NCBI GenBank assembly: GCA_041488155.1
Contig: JBGPOS010000016.1
Location: 1-62,041 of the forward strand
DNA length: 62,041 nucleotides
Source of the DNA: JBGPOS01 sp041488155
Lineage (GTDB): Bacteria > Chloroflexota > Dehalococcoidia > Tepidiformales > Tepidiformaceae
Direction of reading: 5' to 3'
Part shown: piece after piece, positions 33,783 through 41,659 of the stretch
Numbering within the stretch: position 1 is the first letter of the stretch
Layout of the letters: the number at the start of each line of letters is the position of its first letter
Notes under the pieces: generated by a model
The model's input: only the letters and a program-made list of their open reading frames with translations
Told to the model about the DNA's origin: nothing
Database searches by the model: none
Made by a program: the position numbers and the translations under genes

Positions 33783-35621
33783 TTGAATACCCAGAAACAG
33801 GTCTTCCTGATCGTCGCGCTCTTCTTCCTCTTCATCGCGAGCTGCGCGGCCTACAGCGCGATCGACCTGCCCGTCCGTGCCGGCCGCCAGGAAGTGTTCT
33901 TCCAGTCCGAATCAGTCGAGCGCGGCGCCCTGCTGTTTGCCAACAACTGCCGCACCTGCCATGGCATCCAGGGCCAGGGCGGTGTCGGCCTCCCGCTGAA
34001 CAAGCCCGAGTTCCAGGACCAGGACCCTCTCATCCTCAAGGCCAACAAAGACCTCATTCGCCGCACCCTCTCTTGCGGCCGCGCTGGGACTCTCATGCCC
34101 GCCTGGCTCAATACCAATGGCGGTTCGCTCAATTCCCGGCAGATCGAACACATCATCGACCTCCTCACTTCGCCGGTCGACGAAAAGAACAAGGACGAAG
34201 AGGGCAATGCCACGAGCAAGGGCTGGCTCCAGGCGGTGGAGTTCGCCCACAACCTCAACCGCGCCTCCGCGGCCATTGTCGGGGGCGATACCCTCGATGG
34301 CATCGCCAAAAGCCATCAGATCGGCCTCAAGCCGCTCTCGGCCCTCAACGGCAACGTGTCGCCCACGGAGCTCCTCGCCCAGGGCTCGAAGGTGACCCTG
34401 CCGCCCTCGAAGCAGTTCCCCAACGGGAGAACCCACGACGTCCTCAAAGACAACGAAACCCTCGCCAAGATCGCCGATACCGAGCACGTCGGCGCCGCGA
34501 TCCTCGCCGACCTCAACAACATCCTCTCCGACATCGACAAGAAGGGGAATTTCAACCTCCTCGATGGCAAGACCAAGACCCCCGTCACCGGACTCTTCCC
34601 CGGCGATATTCTGGCCCTCCTCGCTGATAGCCCCTACGTCGTGCGTTCCGGCGACACGATCGATTCCATCGCCGCCCATCATGGGATCACCGCCACGCAG
34701 CTGAAGAGCCTCAACACCGCCCTCGGGAGCGCCGCCAACGCCGACCCGATCGACTTCGAACGCAAGCTCAAGCTGCCCTCTGGCGCCGGCGTCGTTGTCC
34801 AGGCCGGCCAGACCCTCGGCGTCATCGCCACCCAGCACGGGCTCAAGCTCGATGACCTGGCGAAGCTGAACAACCTCGCCGGCGACGCGGTCGTGGCCGA
34901 AGGGCAACAGCTTTCGCTTCCTTCCGGGACGCTGTACACGATCCAGGCCGGGGACACCCTCCAGAAGATCTCCGCCAGCCACGGCGGGGCCGACATCGCA
35001 GGCGCCAACGGCCTCAAAGCCGGGGATGCCATCAGCCCCGAGGTCATCCTCCAGCTCCCGAAGATCGACAAGTTCGTCATCCAGGGCCAGAACCTCGAAC
35101 AGATTGCGACCGGCTACTCCAACGTGACCGCCGACTCCCTCGGCAAGGCCAACGGCGTCCCCGCCAACGCGGTCCTGCGCGTTGGCCAGTCGCTCAAGCT
35201 GCCGGCCGACGCCTGGGGCAGCGCGCCGCCCGATAGCAAGAACCCCGGCACCGCCTGCGTCCAGTACGCCGTCCCTAAGAGCGTGATCGACACGCTTCCC
35301 GGCGTCGGCACAGCCGTGGCCATCCAGCAGCCCACCACCGAGTCGAAGGACGTGACGATCACCTCACACAGCACCGACTGGCAGATCACGGCCGACGGCA
35401 AGGACCAGGACATCAACAAGGGCGCCGTCCTCGTGCGCAAGGGGACGGCCGTCAAGTTCGCCGACAAGATCGGTCTCCACACCATCTCCATCAACGCGAA
35501 GAAGGACGGGGCGAACTTCAACACCGGCGACACGCGTACGATCACCTTCAACGACGCAGGCACCTTCAAGATCACCTGCGAGTTCCACCCGGAAATGCTC
35601 GCCTACGTCTACGTCCAGTAG
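33783..35621 (+). CDS. Cytochrome c - multi-LysM - cupredoxin fusion protein
   Basis: 612 residues from a TTG with GGAGGA ahead. Residues 7-20 are hydrophobic and end in IASC, a possible lipobox (Cys21) or simple anchor. A class I-like cytochrome c domain follows: CRTCH (56-60) with Met105 in TLMPAW. Residues about 165-475 hold some six LysM-like modules (for example RSGDTIDSIAAHHGI, QAGQTLGVIATQHGL, QAGDTLQKISASHGG), suggesting peptidoglycan binding. The C-terminal 90 residues form a type I copper domain with His566 (GLHTI), Cys599, His602 and Met605 (CEFHPEM). As last gene of the operon it is the likely electron acceptor of the Rieske protein, tethered in the wall. I know of no standard name for this architecture. 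Confidence 0.9.
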   Translation: MNTQKQVFLIVALFFLFIASCAAYSAIDLPVRAGRQEVFFQSESVERGALLFANNCRTCHGIQGQGGVGLPLNKPEFQDQDPLILKANKDLIRRTLSCGRAGTLMPAWLNTNGGSLNSRQIEHIIDLLTSPVDEKNKDEEGNATSKGWLQAVEFAHNLNRASAAIVGGDTLDGIAKSHQIGLKPLSALNGNVSPTELLAQGSKVTLPPSKQFPNGRTHDVLKDNETLAKIADTEHVGAAILADLNNILSDIDKKGNFNLLDGKTKTPVTGLFPGDILALLADSPYVVRSGDTIDSIAAHHGITATQLKSLNTALGSAANADPIDFERKLKLPSGAGVVVQAGQTLGVIATQHGLKLDDLAKLNNLAGDAVVAEGQQLSLPSGTLYTIQAGDTLQKISASHGGADIAGANGLKAGDAISPEVILQLPKIDKFVIQGQNLEQIATGYSNVTADSLGKANGVPANAVLRVGQSLKLPADAWGSAPPDSKNPGTACVQYAVPKSVIDTLPGVGTAVAIQQPTTESKDVTITSHSTDWQITADGKDQDINKGAVLVRKGTAVKFADKIGLHTISINAKKDGANFNTGDTRTITFNDAGTFKITCEFHPEMLAYVYVQ

Positions 35622-35654
35622 GCGCGCGCAAGGTCGTCTGGCGGCTTCGCGAGT

Positions 35655-35683
35655 TTGACGCTCCGCGGACCGCTGGCTACGAT
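35655..35683 (+). promoter_or_regulatory. Promoter for the two desulforedoxin-like genes
   Basis: TTGACG (35655-35660) and TACGAT (35678-35683) are separated by 17 bp. The first start codon (35750) lies 66 bases downstream with GGGGAGG before it. Confidence 0.6.
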
Positions 35684-35749
35684 CCCAGACTACATAGAGA
35701 AGCGTGCCCCCTGCCGGGGCCGCGTTTGTTGAGAGGAACAGGGGAGGCA

Positions 35750-35869
35750 ATGCCCGCACAGACCGGAAAGCGCTACTTCTGCCCGAAGTGTGGCTCCGAA
35801 TTCATCGTCACGAAGGGCGGCGATGGCGAACTCAGCTGCGGCGGCACGCCGCTCGAACTCAAGAAATAG
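35750..35869 (+). CDS. Desulforedoxin-like zinc-ribbon microprotein
   Basis: 39 residues: GKRYFCPKCGSEFIVTKGG, then DGELSCGGTPLELKK. The CPKCG pair and the later Cys in SCGGTPL resemble the N-terminal desulforedoxin domain of desulfoferrodoxin, which binds one iron or zinc through four Cys; here only three Cys are present, so the fourth ligand must be supplied otherwise (for example in a dimer) or metal binding differs. GGGGAGG lies directly before the ATG. It is followed 15 bp later by a Cys-poor relative. Confidence 0.7.
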   Translation: MPAQTGKRYFCPKCGSEFIVTKGGDGELSCGGTPLELKK

Positions 35870-35884
35870 CCGGGAGGCACACGC

Positions 35885-36028
35885 GTGGCCGTACAGCTAG
35901 GCAAGCGCTACAAGGACGAACAGACGGGGATCGAGCTCCTCGTGATCAAGCCCGGCAACTGCGAGCTCCAGGTCGGCGGACGCCCCATGGACCTGATGCA
36001 GCCCAAGGTCCTTCCCTCAGCCGACTAG
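35885..36028 (+). CDS. Cys-depleted paralogue of the desulforedoxin-like microprotein
   Basis: 47 residues from GTG 35885 after GGGAGG. QLGKRYKDEQTGIELLVIK, PGNCELQVGGRPMDLMQPK lines up with the preceding protein (GKRY..., ELLV/EFIV, CELQVGGRPM/GELSCGGTPL), but the metal Cys positions are D-Q-T and V; a single Cys remains at a shifted position. Loss of the metal site with retention of the fold suggests a partner or regulatory subunit. It is followed by a 9-bp-stem hairpin at 36052. Confidence 0.65.
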   Translation: MAVQLGKRYKDEQTGIELLVIKPGNCELQVGGRPMDLMQPKVLPSAD

Positions 36029-36051
36029 ACGGAGGAGCCGGCGGTACGCTC

Positions 36052-36073
36052 AACGGGGCCTTTGGGCCCCGTT
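36052..36073. terminator. Strong hairpin behind the microprotein genes
   Basis: AACGGGGCC (36052-36060) pairs perfectly with GGCCCCGTT (36065-36073) over a four-base TTTG loop. No run of T follows on the plus strand, so termination would be weak or factor-dependent. It argues against a DUF1992 start at 36062, which lies in the loop. Confidence 0.5.
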
Positions 36074-36112
36074 CTGGTTGCCAGCGCGGGACCAAGGCCG
36101 AAAAATAGAGTT

Positions 36113-36598
36113 GTGAACGTCGACCAGCTCATCGAATCGAAGATCCAGGAGGCCATTGCGGCCGGCGAGTTCGACGACCTCCCCGGCGCCGGTAAGCCCC
36201 TCCCTGTGGTCGAAGGCGAACAGTACGCCGGCGACCTCTGGCTCGGCTTCAAGGTTCTCCGCCAGGGCGGGCTCCTGCCCGAATGGCTCAGCCTGGCGCG
36301 CGACATCGAAGTCGCCGAGACGCGCCTTCGCGAACTCGACGAACGTCACGCTTCAGTAGTCGCGCTCGCAGCCCAGACCGGCGATTGGCCTGCCTGCGCC
36401 TCCCCGATTCAGCACTATCGACATGCCTTCGAAGCCGCCGCCCGCGCCCTCCGGAGCAAGCAGGACAGGTTCAACATCAGCGCACCCGGCCCTCGCACCC
36501 AGCGTCCCGCGATTTGGGTCGAACATCACCTCGAGCGCCTGGACCGCCGGGCCGCCGCCGCCATGGGCCCGCCAGAGGCCCCACAAGCTTCCGTTTAG
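36113..36598 (+). CDS. DUF1992 (DnaJ homologue subfamily C member 28-like) protein
   Basis: 161 residues from GTG 36113. VDQLIESKIQEAIAAGEFDDLPGAGKPLP and LWLGFKVLRQGGLLPEWLSLARDI, taken in parts, are the conserved DUF1992 core. This domain occurs alone in many bacteria and next to a J domain in animals; its function is not known. The C-terminal half is helical and basic. It lies upstream of rpsU on the same strand. Confidence 0.85.
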   Translation: MNVDQLIESKIQEAIAAGEFDDLPGAGKPLPVVEGEQYAGDLWLGFKVLRQGGLLPEWLSLARDIEVAETRLRELDERHASVVALAAQTGDWPACASPIQHYRHAFEAAARALRSKQDRFNISAPGPRTQRPAIWVEHHLERLDRRAAAAMGPPEAPQASV

Positions 36599-36675
36599 CC
36601 CCCCGCAGTGCTACCGTCGTAACCCTGCGGCCCGTTGGGAAGTCCCTTCGCAGGAAGGCGGGGTGATCCCCTCAC

Positions 36676-36891
36676 TTGTCAGAAGTCATCATCGGCGACA
36701 ACGAGTCGTTCGAAGGCGCCCTCAAGCGCTTTAACAAGCGCGTCCAGCAGGACGGCATCCTTGCCGAAGCCCGGCGCCGCGAACACTACGAAAAGCCGAG
36801 CGTCAAACGAAAGAAGAAGGAAGCGGCCCGCCTTCGCAAGTTGCGCAAGAAGCAGCTTCGCAGCGAAGCCCGAGCCCTCACCCGGCGCTAA
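36676..36891 (+). CDS. rpsU: 30S ribosomal protein S21
   Basis: 71 residues from a TTG. VIIGDNESFEGALKRFNKRVQQDGIL and the Lys/Arg-rich tail (EHYEKPSVKRKKKEAARLRK) are diagnostic. S21 helps initiation by contacting the 16S rRNA 3' end. In the leader, CCGCAG (36603-36608) pairs with CTGCGG (36625-36630), and GGGGTGATCCCC just before the start can fold over the ribosome-binding region, so translational control is possible. Confidence 0.94.
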   Translation: MSEVIIGDNESFEGALKRFNKRVQQDGILAEARRREHYEKPSVKRKKKEAARLRKLRKKQLRSEARALTRR

Positions 36892-36956
36892 CGGCGCGCC
36901 AGCGAGCGATCCGCCAGGCCCGGCTCAGCCGGGCCTCTCAGTTAGCCGGAGGAGCC

Positions 36957-37406
36957 ATGCCCACCCTCCAGGAACGCATCCAGTCCGAGCTCCACGAAGC
37001 TCTCCGCGCCCGTGACGAAACGCGCAAGAGCACCCTTCGCATGCTCACCGCCGCAATTCACAACGCCGCGATCGAAGCGCGCAAGCCCCTTGATGACGAC
37101 GGTGTCATCGCGGTCATCCAGAAGCAGGTCAAGCAACGCCGCGAAAGCATCGTCGAATTCCGCAAAGGCGGGCGCGAAGACCTCGTTCAAAAGGAGGAGG
37201 CCGAGATGGTCATCCTCGAGGCCTACCTCCCACAGCAGGCCGAGCGGTCCGAGATCGAAGCGGCAGCCCGCAAGCTCATCGCCGATACCGGCGCATCGGG
37301 CCCGCGCGACATCGGCAAGGTCATGCCCCCGCTTGTCAGGCAGTTCGCGGGTCGCGCCGACGGCCGCGCTATCAGCGAGGTCGTCCGCGAGCTGCTCGGC
37401 CCCTGA
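36957..37406 (+). CDS. yqeY: GatB/YqeY domain-containing protein
   Basis: 149 residues. TLQERIQSELHEALRARDETRKSTLRMLTAAIHNA, VIQKQVKQRRESIVEFRKGGREDLVQKEEAEMVILEAYLPQQ and a closing DIGKVMPPLVRQFAGRADGRAIS are the full YqeY pattern. The domain resembles the tail of GatB that binds tRNA(Gln); the free protein's role is unsettled. The order rpsU-yqeY-HD phosphodiesterase is widely conserved in Gram-positives. CGGAGGAG precedes the ATG. Confidence 0.92.
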   Translation: MPTLQERIQSELHEALRARDETRKSTLRMLTAAIHNAAIEARKPLDDDGVIAVIQKQVKQRRESIVEFRKGGREDLVQKEEAEMVILEAYLPQQAERSEIEAAARKLIADTGASGPRDIGKVMPPLVRQFAGRADGRAISEVVRELLGP

Positions 37407-37472
37407 CGTGACCGTGCGTGCGGTCCCTCTTCGAATGGGATGGCACCCTCGTCCGCTCCCGGCCAACCCCTT

Positions 37473-37481
37473 TGGTATGAT
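37473..37481 (+). promoter_or_regulatory. Extended -10 promoter of the PgpH-like gene
   Basis: TGGTATGAT (37473-37481) lies 15 bases before the ATG. No -35 match is evident. It matches the TGGTANNNT form seen before several other genes here. Confidence 0.45.
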
Positions 37482-37496
37482 CCCGCCAGGTCCCCC

Positions 37497-39638
37497 ATGT
37501 TCCGACGACGCCCCGCGCCCATCGTCTCGCGCACCCACGCTGCGCTTTTCGGCCTCGGCCTTGCTGTAGCGACGCTGCCGCTGGTCGTCCCCTTCATCCC
37601 CGTTCGCCAGGCCCTCCGGGAGGGCGATCGTGCTCCCCATACCCTCGAAGCCGCGCAGGATGCGCAGTACGAGTCGGTCGCCCTCACCCGCCAGGCCCAG
37701 GACGAAGCGGCCAGCCGCGTCGCCGATGTCCCCCTGCCAGTCGACCCCAACATCCGTGTGCAGCAGGCCGCGGCCCTCGACAAGCTGCTCGAGGCGGTCC
37801 GCACCATCCGCCAACGCCGGGAATTGGGCGCCCAGCAGCAGCTGACCGAAGTGGGCAACATCCCCTCGGCGGCGAACCTTAGCGCCGCCGGGCGCGCCAG
37901 CCTGCTCGCCCTCGACCCCGTTGCCTTCGACGCCCTCCAGGTCTCGGCCCAGAAGGCACTCACCGAGCTCTTCCAGCGGCCCCTGCCCCAGAACGAAGTC
38001 GCGACTCGGATCAGCGCTTACGTCGAACTGCCAGCGAACGCACCGAAAACAGCCATCGAACTGACCGCCCTCCGCGAGATCCTCCGAGTGTTCGTGATCC
38101 CCAACTTCCAGATAGATACCGACGCCACCGAGCGCAAGCGCGCCGACGCCCGCGCCAACGTTGCTTCGGTCGTCGTGAGTTACACGCACGGACAGGTGAT
38201 CGCTGGCGAAGGACAGGAACTCCGGCCCCCCGACATCGAAGCGCTCAAAGCCACAGGAGTCATCTCGAACGGCTTCGACTTCTACAAGGCCGTGGCCGGC
38301 GCGCTCTTTGCCCTCGCCCTGGGCGGCCTGGTCGCGGCCTACGTCTACCAGTTGCAGCCGTTCAGCCGCCCCCCCGGGCGGCGCATGCTGCTCACCGGCG
38401 CGACGATGCTGGTCGCCCTCGCCGGAGCTCGCGTCGCCCTCCCCGGCCTCACGCCAGATCGCGATCAGCACTACTTCGCCTTCGCCCTGCCCATGGCCGT
38501 AGCGGCGATGGTTGCGGCCTCGTTCGCTGAGCTCCGCTTCGCCGCCGTGGTCGCTGTGGCCGTCGGCCTGGCCGCCACGTTCATTGGGGCGGCCTCGCCC
38601 GAGCTCGCGGGCGCTTCGTTTGTGGGCTCGCTCGAATCCTTCGAACTGGCGATGGCGTACACGGCCGGCGGTCTCGCTGGCGCCCTCGTCATCTACCGTG
38701 CCGAACGCCTCAGCCGCTTCGCCCTTTCGGCCATTGCTGTCACCATTGCCACCGGCGCGGTCCTCGTGACCTTCTGGCTCATCGGCGAACCGCGGTCGAA
38801 CACGAGCCTCGGCTGGATCGCGCTCGCCTCCGGCATCAACGGCGCAGCTTCGGCCGTGCTTACCGTTGGCATCTTCGTCGTCCTCTCGCTTGCCTTCGGA
38901 GTCACCACCCGGCTCCAACTGATGGAGCTGGCGCACAGCGGTCACCCCCTCCTCCGCCGGCTCCAGGACGAAGCGCCCGGCACCTACCACCACAGCCAGC
39001 TCGTGGGCGCGCTTGCCGAACGGGCCGCCGACCGTATCGGCGCCGATGCTCTCGTCGTCCGTGTCGGCGCCTACTACCACGACATCGGCAAGCTCGCCCA
39101 ACCCCATAGCTACATTGAAAACATGCTCGATGGCGAGCCAAACCCCCATGACGGCCTCCCCCCCACCGTCAGCGCTGCCATCATCCGCGAGCACGTGCTC
39201 AACGGCCTCGACATCGCCCGGCGCCACCACCTCCCGGCCGTCATCCGCGACTTCATACCCCAGCACCACGGCACCCGGCTCGTCAGCTACTTCTATCGCC
39301 GCGCCGTGCAACGAGGCGACTCCGTCGACCCCGCCCCGTTTCGCTACGCCGGGCCGAGGCCCCAGTCCAAGGAGACTGCGATCGTCATGCTGGCCGACTC
39401 CTGCGAGGCCGTTGTCCGCGCCCGCGAAGCCGGCGAAAGGCCGGTCATCGACGAACTCGTCGACAGCATCTTCGCCGAGCGGCTCGCCGAAGGTCAGCTC
39501 GACGAATGCGACATCACGATGCGTGAACTCCAAGAAGTCGCAACCAGCTTCAAGGCCACCCTCCGGGCGCTCTACCACCCCCGCATCGCCTACCCCGAAG
39601 CAGGTCCGGAAGAGCTCGCGCGGCTCGCATCGAGCTAA
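37497..39638 (+). CDS. 7TM-HD (PgpH/YqfF-like) phosphodiesterase, predicted c-di-AMP hydrolase
   Basis: 713 residues from ATG 37497. A first helix (ALFGLGLAVATLPLVVPF) is followed by an extracytoplasmic domain of about 230 residues ending THGQVIAGEGQELRPPDIEAL, then seven membrane helices and a cytoplasmic HD domain. The metal-binding motif is seen as YHHSQLV, then YYHDIGKLAQPHSYIEN, HVLNGLDIARRHHLP, QHHGTRLVSYF and MLADSCEAVVRA. PgpH in Listeria degrades c-di-AMP; by family this protein should do likewise, controlling osmolyte and wall balance. It has its own -10 element and lies 90 bp behind yqeY. Confidence 0.9.
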   Translation: MFRRRPAPIVSRTHAALFGLGLAVATLPLVVPFIPVRQALREGDRAPHTLEAAQDAQYESVALTRQAQDEAASRVADVPLPVDPNIRVQQAAALDKLLEAVRTIRQRRELGAQQQLTEVGNIPSAANLSAAGRASLLALDPVAFDALQVSAQKALTELFQRPLPQNEVATRISAYVELPANAPKTAIELTALREILRVFVIPNFQIDTDATERKRADARANVASVVVSYTHGQVIAGEGQELRPPDIEALKATGVISNGFDFYKAVAGALFALALGGLVAAYVYQLQPFSRPPGRRMLLTGATMLVALAGARVALPGLTPDRDQHYFAFALPMAVAAMVAASFAELRFAAVVAVAVGLAATFIGAASPELAGASFVGSLESFELAMAYTAGGLAGALVIYRAERLSRFALSAIAVTIATGAVLVTFWLIGEPRSNTSLGWIALASGINGAASAVLTVGIFVVLSLAFGVTTRLQLMELAHSGHPLLRRLQDEAPGTYHHSQLVGALAERAADRIGADALVVRVGAYYHDIGKLAQPHSYIENMLDGEPNPHDGLPPTVSAAIIREHVLNGLDIARRHHLPAVIRDFIPQHHGTRLVSYFYRRAVQRGDSVDPAPFRYAGPRPQSKETAIVMLADSCEAVVRAREAGERPVIDELVDSIFAERLAEGQLDECDITMRELQEVATSFKATLRALYHPRIAYPEAGPEELARLASS

Positions 39639-39680
39639 ATCGTCATGGGCGAAACCGCTAGGGCGGATGATCACATCTTG

Positions 39681-39689
39681 TGGTATACT
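39681..39689 (+). promoter_or_regulatory. Extended -10 promoter of purQ
   Basis: TGGTATACT (39681-39689), 32 bases before the purQ ATG; no clear -35 hexamer. GGAG lies directly upstream of the start. Confidence 0.5.
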
Positions 39690-39721
39690 CCGCCCGACAC
39701 AACCAGCTGCCCGGAGCCGTC

Positions 39722-40423
39722 ATGCGTTTCGCCATCATCCGTTTCCCCGGCACCTGGAGCGACCGCGACTGCTACCACGTCCTCCACAACGTGCTCGAAC
39801 AGCAGGCCGATATCCTCTGGCACCGCGAGACCGACCTCAGCGGCTACGATGCGGTCGTCCTCCCCGGCGGCTTCTCCTACGGCGACTACCTCCGCTGTGG
39901 AGCCATCGCCCGCTTCTCTCCCGCGATGGAATCGGTTATGGAATTCGCCGCCAGTGGCCGACCCGTGATCGGGATTTGCAATGGCTTCCAGGTGCTTTGC
40001 GAAAGTGGCCTCCTGCCGGGCGCGCTCATTCGCAACCAGAGCCTCGAATTCCGCTGCGAATGGGTCTACCTCCGCCGCGAAGGCGGGGCCACTCCCTGGG
40101 CTGCCGGTATCCGCGAAGGCGACGTGCTCCACGTGCCCATCAGCCACGGCGAAGGCAACTACTACGCCGACCCCGAAACCCTCGACGCGCTCGAATCAAC
40201 CGGCCGCGTCGTCTTCCGCTACTGCGATGCCTCGGGCATGGTCACTCCCGAGTCGAACCCCAACGGGAGCGCCAGGAACATCGCCGGTATCATCAACCCC
40301 CGCGGCAACGTCCTCGGGATGATGCCCCACCCGGAGCGCGCTGGAGAGCAGCTCGTCGGGGGCACCGATGGCAACCGCGTCTGGGAATCGTTCATCTCCG
40401 CCGCGCTGGCCGTGGTCGGCTGA
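39722..40423 (+). CDS. purQ: Phosphoribosylformylglycinamidine synthase, glutaminase subunit
   Basis: 233 residues. Supplies ammonia from glutamine to PurL in the fourth step of purine synthesis. FAIIRFPGTWSDRDC, VLPGGFSYGDYLRCGAIA, GICNGFQVL (nucleophile Cys86) and MMPHPERA (His/Glu of the triad) are all present. HGEGNYYADPETL is the PurQ-specific loop. The ATG at 39722 is chosen over an upstream in-frame start inside the promoter. purS, the small third subunit, is not adjacent; purL follows 4 kb downstream after unrelated genes. Confidence 0.95.
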   Translation: MRFAIIRFPGTWSDRDCYHVLHNVLEQQADILWHRETDLSGYDAVVLPGGFSYGDYLRCGAIARFSPAMESVMEFAASGRPVIGICNGFQVLCESGLLPGALIRNQSLEFRCEWVYLRREGGATPWAAGIREGDVLHVPISHGEGNYYADPETLDALESTGRVVFRYCDASGMVTPESNPNGSARNIAGIINPRGNVLGMMPHPERAGEQLVGGTDGNRVWESFISAALAVVG

Positions 40424-40473
40424 TCCGCCGCTGCCTGCCCGTGTCTTTGTGGAATAGGTACAGCACGTGCTGC

Positions 40474-41436
40474 CTACCCACCTCGATCAGCGTTAACCGG
40501 AATCGCGGACATCGCCACATCGCGCGAACCCATCGCGGAGGTAAGAGTATCTGCACAATTCGCCAAAGCTGCCTCGGCGGAACTCAGTTCCGACTCTCTC
40601 TTAGAGAGTTCCTTCTTCGCGTCTTCGAGCCGTCGCTCCAACCCGGACACCTTGCCTGGCGCGGCGGCAGCGAGGGCGTTCCTAGCCGCCTCGACGTTCC
40701 GGCCGGCTGCATCTCGCTTGCCATCGAAGTCACGGACCCGCTCGTGCGCCCGAAAGTAGTCCTTGGCGCGCGTTTCTACCGTTAGAAGCGACGGCAAGGC
40801 AGATTTCTCAGTGTCCACCAACGCCCGTCGCCGGACTTGCGTTTCGGCCAACGCCTCCAAGCGATCGACATTTCTCAACATGTCATCCACGACAGTCTCT
40901 CCGAGAGATGAGGCGGCAGCCCGGCAGTCCTTCACCACTAAACCGGCGGAAAGAAACTGGTCTCGCGCGATGATCGCGGCCGACCGCCGCTTCGAAAGCT
41001 CTTGCAATGCCTCCCGGAGGCCCTTCTCTCCGCGCTCACGAAGGAGACCAGCGAATCCACGAATCTCGGCCCACCTGGACACGAATACAGCAGCCGCCGC
41101 ATCCTCTTCCAGCTCTGCCGTAGCCAGCCGTTCATAGAATCCCTTCGCGGACACGATGGATTGCTCGAGCCGCTGCTTCGCGATGTACGCTTCGTCACGC
41201 ACGAAGACCAGCGTGTGGCCCCCCTTTGAGCGGCTCCCGCCGATCAGCAGACTGAGGCCACCCGTCAGGACCGCGCCCGTAGCTGTCCGGCCCAGGTTGA
41301 GGTGGCCGCCATCAGTCGTCGTGTCCTGAAGCTTCCAACCCCTCCTAATCGCCTGTTCCAGCTCCTTGCGCATGTCTTTGTCATTCTTGTAGATTCCGAT
41401 GTACGACACTCTATCTTTCTCGTCATACCAAGCCAT
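40474..41436 (-). CDS. Hypothetical coiled-coil protein
   Basis: 320 residues. The N-terminal 80 residues include AIRRGWKLQDTTTDGG, then GRTATGAVLTGGLSLLIGGSRSKGG, a glycine-rich hydrophobic hairpin followed by HTLVFVRD; this short motif is familiar from actinobacterial proteins of unknown function. The rest is mostly helical with heptad-like stretches (GLERRLEDAKKELSKRESELSSAEAAL), so a coiled coil. No signal peptide. The gene is on the opposite strand inside the pur cluster and uses more A/T-ending codons than its neighbours, which hints at acquisition. Function is not recognised. Confidence 0.6.
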   Translation of the reverse strand: MAWYDEKDRVSYIGIYKNDKDMRKELEQAIRRGWKLQDTTTDGGHLNLGRTATGAVLTGGLSLLIGGSRSKGGHTLVFVRDEAYIAKQRLEQSIVSAKGFYERLATAELEEDAAAAVFVSRWAEIRGFAGLLRERGEKGLREALQELSKRRSAAIIARDQFLSAGLVVKDCRAAASSLGETVVDDMLRNVDRLEALAETQVRRRALVDTEKSALPSLLTVETRAKDYFRAHERVRDFDGKRDAAGRNVEAARNALAAAAPGKVSGLERRLEDAKKELSKRESELSSAEAALANCADTLTSAMGSRDVAMSAIPVNADRGG

Positions 41437-41571
41437 GGTTCGCGCCCCCGTGCTCTGCGATATGCCAGACTTTACACCTATCGGCGAACTGCCTCCAGCT
41501 GGGCGCTCCTCGTTCCACGCGCCGGCCGAAAGTAAATCGCCAAAACCACTACCCGCGCCTCTATCTCTTCT

Positions 41572-41580
41572 GGTATAAGT
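41572..41580 (+). promoter_or_regulatory. Extended -10 promoter of the DUF4389 genes
   Basis: TGGTATAAG (41572-41580), 80 bases before the first DUF4389 start. The 223-bp gap between 41437 and 41659 otherwise holds only the leader described for the downstream gene. Confidence 0.45.
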
Positions 41581-41659
41581 GCGTCGTCTCGGGGCGGCGA
41601 GCAGATCGAGGCTGGCGCAGGGCGCGACAAGACGCCCGGCCTGGCGAAGGGATCACCCG

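Noticed and set aside
36052..36073. Canonical intrinsic terminator
   Set aside because: The stem is perfect, but no T run follows on the plus strand, so it is listed only as a possible weak or factor-dependent terminator.
36942..39674. Open minus-strand frame of 910 codons across yqeY and the PgpH-like gene
   Set aside because: It lies antisense to three genes with clear family motifs; the open frame follows from C-ending codons in GC-rich DNA. The translation is Glu/Asp/Gly-rich and matches nothing.
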